From positions 232,785,797-232,849,796 of the forward strand of contig NC_056740.1 in the NCBI RefSeq assembly GCF_019279795.1: DNA of 64,000 bases, given 5' to 3'. Positions 8,728-20,289 of the stretch are shown here, piece by piece; the first letter of the stretch is position 1, and the number at the start of each line of letters is the position of its first letter. A program made the position numbers and the translations under genes. The notes beneath the pieces are model-generated. The model had not been told where the DNA came from. It did not search any database and was given only the letters and a program-made list of their open reading frames with translations. The stretch comes from Protopterus annectens (taxonomy: Eukaryota > Chordata > Ceratodontiformes > Protopteridae).

Positions 8728-11485
8728 ATGCTGCTAAACGCCAGAAGTCTTAACCTCAAGATGCATGCACTCGAAGCTCTCCTCAGTATGGAGAACATCG
8801 ATATCTGTGCAGTGACAGAAACCTGGTTCAAGGCTCCAGAGAGCACCCCAGCACTACCAGGCTATACCTCATATCATGCTTTTCGGCCCCAAAACCCAGA
8901 CCAAACCACAAAAGGAGGGGGATTTTCCATATTTATCAAGGATATCCACACCTCCAGGTTAGTGGCATTGCACGAAGTATCAGAGACCATCCATGTGCAA
9001 CTAACAGTGGGCAAGACTGCTTTTCAGTTTATAGCATCCTACAGACCACCCTCTCAAAGTCAAAACATTGGAGAACATGAAGATCTCTCCGAACACCATT
9101 ATATTGGGCGACTTCAACTACCCAAACATTGACTGGAAGCACTACTCAAGCCCCAGCACCTTAGCCCAAAGATTCCTGGAAATTATAAACTCAAATGCTA
9201 TGGAACAACTAGTCACCACTCCCACAAGAGGGGACAACATACTAGACCTGATCATTACCAACATGGGGACTCTATGCTCCACACCAGAAGTATATCCCTC
9301 ATTGGTAAGATCAGACCATAAATTAATTTCACTGGATGTCCACATCCCAACCCCACCCCCAGCCCAGAAAACCACAGTGAAAAACTTCTCAAAAGCGAAC
9401 TTCTCACTTCTCAGAACCAAAGTGGAATCCTTCAAGGCCCCAGGGCCAGTGGAAACTACAGCCCAAACTGCAGAATCCTATATAAATGCATTCTATGGAC
9501 ATCTCCAGGAATGCATGGATCATGCTATCCCAAACAAAACCAAGACCCAATCATCCAAAGGCAGGCATCCAGTCTGGTGGACCCCTGCCATAAATAAACT
9601 GTACAACAGAAGGAGGAAGCTACTACATGATAGAGCAAAATCCCTAATAGGGAAGGCATCTCTGATCAGTACTAGCAAAAATTACGATCCTCATAAAATC
9701 CTCCAAGGCCAGCTTTGAGGGAAAAATTGCACAGGACACCAAAGACAATCATAAGGCTTTTTCAGTTATGTTAGAAACCTGGGATGCAACTCCCAGACTT
9801 GTTCTGAGTTGATTCTAAACAACAAAAATACACTGAACCCACAGACATCGCCAATATCCTGGCAGACAGGTTCAGTGCAAACTTCTCCACCCCCAAAAGA
9901 GCAAGTATCTATCCCGGCAGAGGGCTGCCTCCCAAACATCTCAGATGCTCAGGTGAAGGCTGCCCTTTCCAAAGCAAAAACACTGCTTCCATGGGACCAG
10001 ATGGCATCCCAGGTTGCGCCCTACACAAACTACAAGAGGAACTAATCCCTCAAATAAAACAGCTATACAATCTCAGCCTCACTACAGGATATGTGCCCAC
10101 AGAATGGCGTGCAGCAACAGTGGTCCCACTCCACAAAGGTGGAGCCTCTACGGACCCTGGAAACTATCGCCCCATAAGCCTGACTAGCTTAGTCTGTAAG
10201 GCTATGGAGAGGATCATCATGGAGCTCATAAACAAAGACATTGGGGACCTACAGACACTAGATCCTACCCAGTTCGGCTTTGTCAAGGGCAGATCCTGCC
10301 TTTTGAACCTGGTTGACTTCTTTGAAACAGTCACCAAAGCCATAGATGAAGGGAAGGTAGTCCACACAGCCTATCTGGACCTTGCAAAGGCATTTGACAC
10401 AATACCCCACTGGCATCATAGATAAGCTATCCAGCTTAAATATAAACCCCTATGTCACAAGATGGGTCGCAAACTGGCACAAAGACAGAACCCACAGAGT
10501 GAGAGTTGCTGGAGCCATGTCAGACTCGAAACCGGTCACAAGTGGTGTCCCACAGGGTTCTGTCCTGGGACCACTCTTGTTCGGTATATACTTTTCCGAG
10601 GTACAGGCAAACGTGGGAGGACTATGGCTCACCAAGTTCGCAGACGACTGCAAACTGGGCGCCATAATCAACTCTCCAGCTGACACAAACATCCTTCAAA
10701 AAGGTCTCACAGTGACAGATAACTGGTGCCAGCGCCATGGTTTAAAGCTAAATGCCAAAAAATGTATAGTCATACCCTTTGGCAAAAACAATGTGCCCAC
10801 AAATTACCACATAAGCGGAAACCCATTAAGTACAGAGAAAGTTATTAGGGACCTGGGGACCCAAGTTGATAGCAATCTCTCCTTTGAAAACCACATTGCC
10901 AAAGTGGTTAGAAAGACCTTCTACATAGCCCACCTCATCACAAAGGGTTTCACATCTAGATCAAGAGAGGTAATCGTGCCCTTTATTCATCCCTCATCAG
11001 GCCCATCATATAATACAATGCCCCTTTGGGATGTACCTTACCCGACACCTGCAGCAATTAGAAAGACCCCAAAAGTATCTCACCAAGAGGATCAATGGTC
11101 TCAAACAGATGCCATATACTGCTCGGTTAAAAAAACTCCAGCTCTACTCAGTTGCATACCGCCTACTTCGAGGCGATCTATGCCTGACATACAAAGCTAT
11201 GTCAAATCCAGAATTAATGGACATGCTCCACCTCAGTAAATCTAAATCCCTTAGAGCCACACGCCGAGGGACTTGAACCTCAGCACAGAAATAAATAGAA
11301 CTTGCTGGAGGGACAGGTTCATAATCCAGAGGCTCCCTTCGCTCTGGAATAGAATTCCAGTTCATGTGAGGCAGAGCACCTCACTGAATCTCTTCAAGAA
11401 GAATCTCGATAAGTGGATGGGGGATCGTAGGTTTGTCCCAGGGATTACTCCCGTGTCACTATTAGACAGAGGCACAGTAAACTAA
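8728..11485 (+). pseudogene. LINE ORF2 (APE endonuclease plus reverse transcriptase), frameshifted
   Basis: Endonuclease blocks: MLLNARSLNLKMHALEALLS at the start, ICAVTETWF, GDFNYPNIDW (9097-9130) and SDHKLISLD near 9310. Reverse-transcriptase blocks: VVPLHKGGASTDPGNYRPIS, FGFVKGRSCLLN, AYLDLAKAFDTIPH, SGVPQGSVLGPLLFGIYF and FADDCKLGA, with the FADD catalytic box at 10637-10648. The C-terminal SLWNRIPVHVRQS block closes it. The frame changes near 9100, 9720-9810, 10020, 10410, 11030 and 11270, so it is a multiply frameshifted pseudogene. The enzyme would nick DNA and copy its RNA from the nick. Confidence 0.9.
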
Positions 11486-11598
11486 ACCTTAAAAAGGGCA
11501 CAGTATACTCAAATCAAGGGGTGGCGTAAGCCATACAGAATCGGGCTAGGCTTATAATTGCCCCAGGGCAGATAGCCTAGTATGAACCTATGAACCTA

Positions 11599-12630
11599 TA
11601 AATCATAATCTGGTGAACGTGTGTCCCAAACTTAGCATTGTTAATGTTATTATTTCCATGGAGGTCCAGAATAAAAGAACTGGTAACAATTAAACAAAAC
11701 GTTCAGGTATTTTTGTGACTTTAGTGACTGACTCATAATTTCAAGCTCGATGATTTGAGGTCTTTTCCTGTATTTTCTTCCGTTCCTTAGTTTTGCATTA
11801 AGACTGAATAAATTATGCTTTTCTTTTATCCACAGTAGTTTTGCATGTCATTCTTCTGATTCTATTTATTTTATTAACCTATTTAACATTTGCTGACTGG
11901 GAAAGTCCAACTAGGACAGAACAGAACCTAATTTCAGTGGAGGCCCAGGGAGAAACACTCCAGATGCATGTCTTTGGAATACGAGAGGAAACCGGAGTAT
12001 CTGGAAGAAATACACATGATTGAAGGGAAGACATGCAGATTCAACACAGAAGGCACCTCAGCCAAAAATCGAACTGGAGAACCTCTTGCTGTGAGGCAAC
12101 ATCATTAACCACTGCAGCACTGCCCTGCCCATAAACTTTGTTTTTGCTGCTTTCAAAGCATCTGTGCATGTTATTATTTTTTTCTGTCCAACTTATATCC
12201 AATATAGATGGAACGTCTCTGAAAAGCAACCTCTGGTTCTGGTGGACTTTGTTCTACAATAAATAAAAATGTAAAAATGGGAAACTACAAAGAAGTGCAG
12301 TATATTTCACATGTGAGCACGCGTGCGCACACACACACACAATCTCTCTTTCTCTCGCATACAGAAACAAACAGTTTGAATTACACACGCATACACTTAC
12401 GCACCTTCTTTCTAAATCAAACTGCCACATGGACTTAGCCCCCCACTTCACGGAACTGCTAGCTTAAAATTGCGCGCGACTGAAAATTGGATTTACTTCT
12501 AAGCTGGCGTAAGCACGCATGATTCTCATTAAAGGAGAAGACGCTAATAGTGCAATCGACCTGCTGCAGCTGTAAAAGTGGGAGGGCGCTCACCCCCCAT
12601 GGTTCCGATGCCCTTGTATTTTCTTTTTTT
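11599..12630. other. Unassigned DNA with a short CA/CT microsatellite
   Basis: No gene is recognised. A short CA run followed by CT-rich sequence lies at about 12328-12358. Open frames here are short and have no recognisable protein similarity. Confidence 0.5.
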
Positions 12631-12710
12631 AATTAATTACGTTAGTGCAGTCTTTCTTCCTGCCACCTGCTGCAGGCACTGGGAAGAAAGAATGCACTAA
12701 TTAAACTAAT
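12631..12710. repeat. Imperfect inverted repeat (hairpin)
   Basis: The left arm (12631-12660) contains TTAGTGCAGTCTTTCTTCC, and the right arm (12681-12710) contains GGGAAGAAAGAATGCACTAA. They pair with few mismatches around a 20-base loop that itself contains CCTGCTGCAGG. AT-rich sequence flanks both arms. It could be a small non-autonomous DNA transposon or a hairpin-forming transcript. Confidence 0.65.
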
Positions 12711-13428
12711 TAAAATAAAAAAATAAATAAGCCAAAATTGCGCCCTTTACAAGGCCGGCCTGTACGGCGCCCTAGTTTGCCTATGCCTAAGGCCGACCAT
12801 GGGCCTAGTGATTTTGTTCTATATGAGAGAGAGCCACTAAACTATCAAGACATCGCAGTTCACTTGTTTTTCAGTGGTTATTTTATTCTTGAGTAATACT
12901 TAAATACACAGGTTTATCAGGTCTGTATAGACCTGTTTTACTGATTGTACTGGGCCAAAATAGTTTTCCTTGCCATTTTTTTTGCTCTCATGCAGACCCG
13001 AAATACTATAGACTACAAACTGTAGTGTCTGATTTGCCTGGATTCTTACAGCAGCTTGAATTTTTCCCCAACTCACCACCTTTGCTTGCTGTGGTTTTAA
13101 AAGCCAATGTCTCTGGCTTCTGTCCCTTATGGTAATCTGACTACCAAAGTCCCTCCATCCCCATTTTAATTGCTACTGTCAGTTGTGTAAGCTAATTATG
13201 TACTTTTCCCACCTAATGTTTTACTTAGATCCATAATACTTTCAGACCACTCAGCAAACGAGTATTACTCTTTTGAGTTAATCTCCCTTACTACAAATTA
13301 TTTTCACAGAGCTCCCATCTGTTTGGCATCCTTGCCACACTCAGAGTTCTGAATTAATCCTGTGCCATCCTTGGTAGATAAAAAGATATATTTTACTGTT
13401 TTGTACTTCATTTAACTGTACTAGAGTG
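12711..13428. other. Unassigned DNA
   Basis: No recognisable gene or repeat. It contains a GGCCGGCC-rich patch near 12750 that may be part of a dispersed repeat. Confidence 0.4.
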
Positions 13429-13710
13429 CTACTGCTTTATTTTGCTTTTTAAATCATTTTCAAGTATCCGGACATTGCACTGTTTACTAACTGATGCGAA
13501 CTGCACTTCTGAGAAGCTTTCCTGGCAGTGCTGCTGTATGTTGGTAGTAATTAATTGTTGTATCCTTGCACTTATGGCTTGCTGAAGGCATTCTACACAG
13601 TTTCCTGTGTTGTAAGTTCCTGTATAAATCTGGCACATCTGAGTGGCTCTTTGCTCATTCCCACAGAGCTCAGCAATGCTTGGCACTCTCAACTGTGCCT
13701 CTGAAGTGAT
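13429..13710 (-). CDS. Unrecognised Cys-rich open frame
   Basis: A minus-strand frame without stops encodes about 90 residues. They include ELCGNEQRATQMCQIYTG, NCVECLQQAISARIQQL and KQCNVRILENDLKSK. The first codon of the marked frame is TTG, with no good ATG. The amino-acid mix looks protein-like (several Cys, amphipathic QQAISARIQQL) rather than random AT-rich noise. It sits just outside the left end of the DIRS element. I do not recognise the family. It may be an exon or a remnant of an unidentified element, or simply chance. Confidence 0.25.
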   Translation of the reverse strand: MTSEAQLRVPSIAELCGNEQRATQMCQIYTGTYNTGNCVECLQQAISARIQQLITTNIQQHCQESFSEVQFASVSKQCNVRILENDLKSKIKQ

Positions 13711-13763
13711 TTCCTTGCATCATGTGCCATCCAGGCAAAAGTTAAGTACTGATATTTAAAAAA

Positions 13764-13980
13764 AGTACAGTTGTGTACACTTACCATAAATGTAGATGTT
13801 CGAGTGTATTCACTGTTGCAGTCATTACATTTGGGTAATCTGCTGGCAGGTTGCCCTCAGTCGGCCTGAATTCCAAAGTCTTGGGTCCCGAGTCAGTTGC
13901 TGTCTTCTCTTCCATGACGTCAGGGGTATAAAACATGCAGCAGACGCCATTTTCTTTCGTTTTTCTTGCCCCTGATGTCA
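13764..13980 (-). repeat. DIRS terminal inverted repeat, left
   Basis: GTACAGTTGTGTACACTTAC and the following sequence through TGACGTCAGGGGTATAAAAC are the reverse complement of the right end (20290-20484), with scattered differences. Confidence 0.85.
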
Positions 13981-13997
13981 GGTGCCCCCAAAAAGGT

Positions 13998-13999
<2 letters not shown>

Positions 14000-14060
<61 letters not shown>

Positions 14061-14083
14061 CATATACATATACATACATACAT
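14000..14083. repeat. TA microsatellite
   Basis: Nearly pure (TA)n with a few CA interruptions, located inside the DIRS element beside its left terminal repeat. Confidence 0.95.
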
Positions 14084-14194
14084 GCATCAATATACACTTT
14101 ACCTTCATCTACAAGCAAATATACCACCTAGGTTGTAGAAGATAGAGAAGGAAATATAAACTGTAGAATGACAGGGGGATGGTGGGATGGTAAC

Positions 14195-14300
14195 CTGGAC
14201 TGCAACAGTGAATACACTTGAACATCTACATTTATGGTAAGTGTACACAACTGTACTATGTTCTTCGTGTTTCACTGTTGCAGTCAATACATTTGGGTAG
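14195..14300 (-). repeat. DIRS internal complementary region
   Basis: The left half (ACATTTATGGTAAGTGTACA, CAACTGTAC) is the reverse complement of the left element end. The right half (GTTCTTCGTGTTTCACTGTTG) is the reverse complement of the right element end. They join at CTGTAC-TAT-GTTCTTC near 14252-14265, which matches the joined ends of a circular DIRS intermediate as described for the family. Confidence 0.85.
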
Positions 14301-14350
14301 AATCCCAAAGCTATGGTTGGGAGGCTGGAGATAAACAGCATTAGGTGTGG

Positions 14351-15739
14351 CTATAAGGCCCTGCAGCACTGCAGTGGCAAAGCCTGCCCTGGACTTAGAG
14401 GCAAATGGTAATGTTTTGTAAAGGTGTGAACAGAACTCCAAGTAGCAGCCTCTAGAATGTCTTTGGTTGGTACTCCTCTGAGAAAGGCTGCCAAAGTAGC
14501 TGCAGCTCTGGTGGAATGAGACCTAATGCTCTTGGGCACAGGTTTACCATGGTGTAAGTAGCAGAAACAGATGCAGTGGCTTATCCACTTTGAAAATGTC
14601 TGCTTTGAGATAGCCTTTCCTTCTGATCCTGCAGCATATGACACTAGTAATTGCTCAGTTTTCCTTAGAGCTTTTGTCCTGCTCAAGTAGAATCTTAGCT
14701 GTCTGTGTATGTCCAAGGAATGCAGAATTCTCTCCCCTTTGTTCCACGGGTTTGGATAAAAAGTTGGCAGATGAATTGTTTGGTTAAGAGCCACACTGGA
14801 AATCACCTTTGGCATAAAAGTAGGATTTGTCCTCAAAGACACCCTGTCTGGGTAAAATATGATAAAAGGCTCTACAGCCATGAGGGCCTGTAGCTCTGAA
14901 ACTCTTTTTGCTGATGTCATTGCTAGTAGCAGAGCTGTCTTCCATGATAAGAACTTTATATCAGCGGTAGCGGCTGGTTAAAATGGAGGCAGAGTGAGCT
15001 TTTCCAACACATAATTGAGGTCCCATGCAGGTAATGGTGATCTTCTAGGAGGCCTTAGGTTTTTGGCTCCTCTAAGATACTGCTTTAGTAAAGGATGGGA
15101 AAAGACTGTTGGCTCTGTATTGTAATGAGCCGAAATGGCAGAGGCATGGATTTTGATTGATGAGAAAGATAGGCCTTTGTCAAGCATCTCAGTTAAGTAT
15201 TGTAATATCTGAGGAATATGTGGTTCTGCTGTATCAGTTCCTTGTGCTTGATTCCACGCACAGAATCTCTTCCATTTGTCAGCATAAGATTTTCTAGTAC
15301 TAGGCCTTCTGGCTTCCAAAATGACATCCATCACAGCTTTACTGAGAGGCGTCGTTCGTATGATTACATGATTAGCCATGCTGCCAGGTTCAGAGTCTGT
15401 AGTTGATTGTGCAGGATCTGATTGTTTTGCTGGGACAGTAGTTGTGGTCTTTGAGGCAAGGGCCAAGCTGGGTATTGAGACAAGTTCCTTAGGATTGGGT
15501 ACCAGTATTGGCAGGGCCAGTCCGGGGCAATTAATATCATCTTTGGCTTCTCTTGTCTGACTTTTAGGAGGACCATGGGTAGAAGAGGCAGAGGAAGAAA
15601 TGCGTAAATTGACAGGTTTTTCCAACTGAAGAATAGGGCATCCACTTTCCATGCTTGTCTGTGATAAGTCCTTGTGCAGAATCTTTTCAATTGATAATTT
15701 TGAGGACAGGCAAATAGATCTATGTCTGGGCTCCCCCAT
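14351..15739 (-). pseudogene. DIRS tyrosine recombinase region (fossil)
   Basis: The N-terminal, SAM-like core-binding part is at 15739-14978 (RRPSTRKSYADKWKRFCAWN, YLTEMLDKGLSFSSIKIHAS, HPLLKQYLRG). The catalytic part is at 14920-14351 (TSAKRVSELQAL, RSHSTRAAATLAA, WSSVHTFTKHYHLP). This is the integrating enzyme of DIRS elements and replaces the integrase of LTR retrotransposons. It is treated as a fossil. Confidence 0.88.
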
Positions 15740-16828
15740 TTCGCTGTTATCATGCTAAATACTTGTGGATTTAGTTTCCACTCATGAGGATCCATAAGGT
15801 TTCTGCTTAAATCATCTGCCAGAGTGTTCTGTTTTCCTGGCAGGAATTGAGCTTGAAGATTTATTTGGTAGGTCAAAGCTGTGTCCCACAGTGCCATGGC
15901 TAATCTGCAAAGGGGGTATGAATGTGTGCCCCCTTGCTTGTTTATATACCACGTGACTGTGGTTTTGACTGTCTTTATCAGTAGTTGTCCTGGATGAAGT
16001 AAGTCCTTGAAGGCTGTTACGGCATTTTGAACAGCTAGCATCTCTTTCTGGTTGATATGTAGATGCATTTGATTTGGTGCCCATATGCCCTGAATGCATT
16101 TTCCTGCCATGTGGTCCCCCCAGGCATAATCTGATGCGTCTGTTGTTAAGGTTTGGCTGGCAGGGGGTAGAGTGAAGGGCCGCCCCATGTTTTGGTGACA
16201 GGCCTTTGCCCACCATAAAACTCCTGATGCAGGCAGGGGATGAGAGAAATCATTGTTTCCAGACTGTGAATGTTGGCTACATAAACTTTTTAGGTGCCAT
16301 TGAAGTTTCCTCATATGCAGTCTTGCATATGGAATTAGTAGGATGCAGGATGCCATGAAGCCCAGAGCCTGCAGAATTTGTCTTGCAGAAGACTGCGTTT
16401 TTGTTGCCATCAGTTTGAAGTAAGTAGTCAGTTGCCTTTGTTTTGTCTGGCGTGAGGTAAGCCATCTGGGCAGTTGTATGCAAGCTTGCACCCAGGAATG
16501 TTATCTTTTGAAAGGGTACCAGTTGTGATTTCTTTTCACTTATTGTGTACCCTAGGCATGCTAGAAGCCTTTTCACAAACGCCAGGTGTCGTAGAAGAGT
16601 GTCCTTGTTCTCTGCTTGAATGAGACAGTCATCCAAATATGGATATATCTGAATACTTCTTTGTCTGCAAAATGCAATTACTGGTGCCAGGCACTTTGTA
16701 AAGACCCTGGGCACAGTAGATAAGCCAAAGGGCAGTGCAGAGAATTGGTAATGCATTAAGCCAGCCTTGAATCTGAGGTATCTTCTGCACGACTGTCTTA
16801 TTGGGACATGCAGGTATGCCTCTGCCAA
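15364..16828 (-). pseudogene. DIRS reverse transcriptase (second part) and RNase H (fossil)
   Basis: The 16828-16277 segment contains AEAYLHVPI, a YQFSALPFGLSTVPRVFTK block and IYPYLDDCLIQA, the catalytic box, followed by LLACLGYTISEKKSQLVP. The 16491-15364 frame contains TLTTDASDYAWGDHMAGK, the start of RNase H, then INQKEMLAVQNA, and PGKQNTLADDLSRN, and extends into the PDIDLFACPQNYQL region typical of DIRS. It is treated as a fossil. Confidence 0.88.
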
Positions 16829-16865
16829 GCATTCATGCCCAGCAGGGGCAGAAGCTGTTGCAAAG

Positions 16866-18005
16866 TTTCATAGTTTCATAGTTTAGTACTAGGCTATCTG
16901 ACCTGGGGCATTTATAAGCCTAGCCATAGTGATGTGGCTTTCGCCACCCCATGTAATGGTACAAAAGTGTACAGAATAGATTTAGAATACTGTACCTCTG
17001 TCTAGTAGTGACACAGTGAAGACCCTCTTACATAATAGAATTAGTTTACTGTGCCTCTGTCTAGTAGTGACACAGAGATGACCCCTGGGGTAAACCTATG
17101 ATCTCCCATCCACTCGTCAAGATTTCTCTTGAAGAGAGTCAGTGAGGGACTCTGCCTAACATGAACTGGGATTCTGTTCCAGAGTATGGGAAGCCTCTGA
17201 GTTATGAATCTGTCCCTCCAGCATGTCCTATTCATATTTGTGCTGAGGTTTAAATCTTTAGCTCTCGTGGTTCTGATGGATTTGGATTTTTTGAGGTGGA
17301 GCATGTCCATCAATTCCTGATTGGACATGACCGTGTACATCAGGCACAGATCCCCTCTGAGTAGGCGGTATGTTACTGAATAGAGCTGGAGTTTCTTTAG
17401 TCTGGCAGCATATGACATATGTTGGCGACCCTTGATCCTCTTGGTGAGGTACTTTTGGGGTTTCTCTAGCTGTTGTAAGTGCCGGGTGAGGTACATACCA
17501 AATGGGGCACTGTACTCAATCATGAGCCTGATAAGGGAGGAGTATAGGGGTACAATGACCTCCTTTGATCTGGATGTGAATCCCTTCATGATAAGGTGGG
17601 CAAGGTAGAAAGTCTTTCTAACCACTTTGGCAACGTGGGTGTCAAATGAGAGGTCACTATCGACTTAGGTCCCCAGGTCTTTGATTACTTTTTTCCATAC
17701 TCAGTGGGTTACTGTCTATGTGATAATTTGTGGGTACTTTGTTTTTCTCAAAGGGGATGACTATACATTTTTTGGCATTTAGTTTAAGGCCATGACTCCG
17801 GCACCAGTTGTCTGTTTCAGTGAGGCCTTTCTGTAGGATGTATGTGTCAGCTGGTGTATCGACTATGGCACCTAGTTTGCAGTCATCTGCGAACTTTGTC
17901 AGCCACAACCCTCCCATGTTTGCTTTCATATCTGAGAAATAAATGCCGAACAAGAGGGGTCCCAGGACAGAGCCCTGTGGGACACCAGTTGTGACTGGCT
18001 TTGAG
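16866..18005 (-). mobile_element. CR1/L2-type LINE 3' fragment inside DIRS
   Basis: A 5'-truncated LINE of the family seen at 7230 and 35117. On the minus strand it begins with KPVTTGVPQGSVLGPLLFGI and FADDCKLGA, continues through the C-terminal ORF2 segment (17625-17041: AHLIMKGFTSRSKEVIVPLY, RLPILWNRIPVHVRQSPSLT) and ends in CTATGAAA units at 16866-16881. There is a frame change between the two readable frames near 17650. It lies between the first and second reverse-transcriptase parts of the DIRS element, so it inserted after the DIRS copy. Confidence 0.92.
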
Positions 18006-18313
18006 TGAGCATTTTGAATTTTGGAATGTCTAGGTATGCGTTCAAAATCGATAAATCCAGTATTGGCCGCCAGGCCTTGTCCTTTCTGGGTACCAAGAAC
18101 AGTCTTGAGTAAAAACCTTGTCCTTTTTCCTGTTCTGGTACTGTCTGAATGGCCCCCATATCCATGAGGGACGTAACCTGTTTCTGTGCCTCTGCCCATT
18201 GTTTTTTTGGCAGGTCTGGCCAACCATTTGTCATTGGCAGAGTGTGGAAATGGAATCTGTATCCCTGTGATACGATGTTCAGTACCCACTTGTCCTGGGC
18301 TATTAACTGTCAA
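18005..18313 (-). pseudogene. DIRS reverse transcriptase, first part (fossil)
   Basis: The frame contains KQWAEAQKQVTSLMDMGAIQ, FYSRLFLVPRKDKAWRPILD and DLSILNAYL. FLVPRKD..WRPILDL is the N-terminal block of DIRS and LTR-type reverse transcriptases. The LINE insertion separates it from the rest of the domain. Confidence 0.85.
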
Positions 18314-18388
18314 TTTTGAGCAAAAAGTGCTAATTTTCCCCTTATGGGTGCTGCCAAAAGATAAGTGCTTGGTGTAGGCAGAGGGGAG

Positions 18389-20194
18389 TCATTGGGATTG
18401 CTTTTTGTAGGTTTGCGCTTTATCTCCTCCAAATTTGGAGGTGGATGCGCCCCATTGCTTTGACCTGTATGAGTCTTGAGCCTGGTACCTGGAACCCTTA
18501 GGGTGCCTGGATTTGCCCCTTTGTGCCCTGTCTGACACAGGAAAGGACCAATGTTTTGTAGGCCAGTATCTACTGAATCTAGGTGGCTGCACTTGTAAGA
18601 AATCTTTAACAGTTTGCATAGACTTAGCTTTGTCTTCCATTTTCTTTAAAACCTCTTCTGCCTTAATACCAAACACAGAGTCATGCTGTAAAGGTGCAAC
18701 TAGCAATTTAGCTGTAACATGGTCAGGCAAATTTTGTTCCTTTAACCAGGCATACCTCCTAATCACAGATCCAGTAACTGCGGCCCTGCAGGAGACCTCT
18801 AAACAATCAAAACCACATTGCAAAGTATGCTTTCCAACTTGTTCAGCTGCATGCAATAATTCCTGCAATTCCTTATTTTCTGCACACATTCTGAAATCAA
18901 CATAATTTTCTGTTTCAGCAATCTCATAACATGCTATTGGTACTTAAGCATATGAAATTGACAGTTTAAGGCCTTGATTACCAAGGTTTCAGATGTATAA
19001 ACCTTTTTTCCCCCATCTGTCCAGCGCCCTTGAATCTCTGTCGGAGGGGGTAGGTTTTTTTTTTGCTGCTGAGGCCTTAACTCCCTTTGGACCCTGTGAA
19101 ATAGTTACAGGATCAGCAGCAGGGTTTCTAAATAAAATTTTATGAGAGTCAGGGACCCTGTAGTACCTGTCAGGCTTACTGGGAGCTGGAGGTAGAGAGT
19201 CAGGGGTCAGGCTTGACTCCGAAAAAACATCATCCACAATGTCTAACACAGGGGGAATAGCTAGAGGCTTGTGCTGAGGGAGAAGGAGGAAATCCCTGAG
19301 CCTCTTTTTTGATTCTGAGAAGTCTTGACTCTCCCAGTGAAAATGCTCCCTCAAAGTATACAAGGTTTCTCCACATGAATAATCCTCAGGAGGAGATGCA
19401 GATGGAATAGACTCCTCAGCATCAGAATCCTCATAGGGAGGTAAAGATAATTCCTGATCAGAAGAGGAATCAGAAGAAATAGAAACCTGATCTGAAGATT
19501 CATAGTCAGTGTCTTGCCTAGGCCTCTTATCTGGGGGGGGGGGGGGTACCCCTGATCAAGGTAATAAGGTCTTCAGCCATTTTGATCATCTTTTTTTTTT
19601 TTAGTTTTAGAAGGTGTCTTTGCCTTTGGTTTTGCAGCTTTCGTCAGTTGGATATAAAAATGTTGAAGTCTGAATACACCCTCAGAAGCCAGTGCCTGCT
19701 CAGCGGCTCTGGACCCATCTGAGGGAGATACATCTGTTGGTCCAATACCTTGAGTATCTTGTGGCATGCCGAACTCCACATGGGTGTCGGTAGAGGTCTG
19801 CGACTCTAAGGTAGCGGGTATCAGGGGCTGCGAAAGCGCCTCACTGAGTACCGGCGACTGGCATAGGAGAAGCTTCGTCATCAGTTTTGGATCTCGACTG
19901 CCTTTCTCTGTCTTTTTCTTTGCGTTTTTTATGTACTCCGGTAGTCGGATTGCTATCTGACATCTCTAGGTAGTTAAATCTGTTTCCAAAATACTTGAAT
20001 GCAAAAATATACCGATGCTTAATAGTGCGTTGGTTAAATCTAGCACAAAACCAACAGCCAGGCACGTTGTGATCAGGGCCTAGGCAAGGAATACAGTATA
20101 AATGGAAATCCTTATGAGGTATTTGCTTCCCACAAGTAATACAATTATTAACTTTTTCTGACAACGGTAAAAAGCAAGAAAAAAGTTTCCCCAA
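18389..20194 (-). pseudogene. DIRS gag-like ORF1 region (fossil)
   Basis: Several frames in series form the ORF1 region. The N-terminus (20194-19841) has NNCITCGKQIPHKDFHLYCI followed by PCLGPDHN, a Cys/His motif typical of DIRS ORF1. The middle is Ser/Pro-rich (19881-19573; 19363-18989: HKPLAIPPVLDIVDDVFSES). The C-terminal part (18889-18389) has LVAPLQHDSVFGIKAEEVLK and a basic tail. It is treated as a fossil with several breaks. Confidence 0.8.
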
Positions 20195-20289
20195 CGGGGT
20201 ACTTAGCTTTATTGAAGACTTTGGTTCTGAAACTCAAACGCGAATATTTCAGTAGTCGGATGACCGGCACTTGTGAAATGCTTCTGCTT

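Larger units (their letters stand above)
7230..11598 (+). mobile_element. CR1/L2-type LINE, near full length, decayed
   Basis: The element has a 5' untranslated region (about 7230-7741) that aligns with those at 35117 and 48837. ORF1 carries a Cys motif and an SGNH esterase. ORF2 carries endonuclease and reverse transcriptase. A short 3' region ends in TATGAACC units at 11581-11597. The architecture and the tail place it in the CR1/L2 group of non-LTR retrotransposons. Several frameshifts in both ORFs make it non-functional. It and the copy at 35117-39485 are clearly diverged paralogues. Confidence 0.9.

Noticed and set aside
13781-14108. Long open frames rich in Ile/Tyr around the TA repeats (also 24843-25135)
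   Set aside because: They are translations of TA/CA microsatellites.
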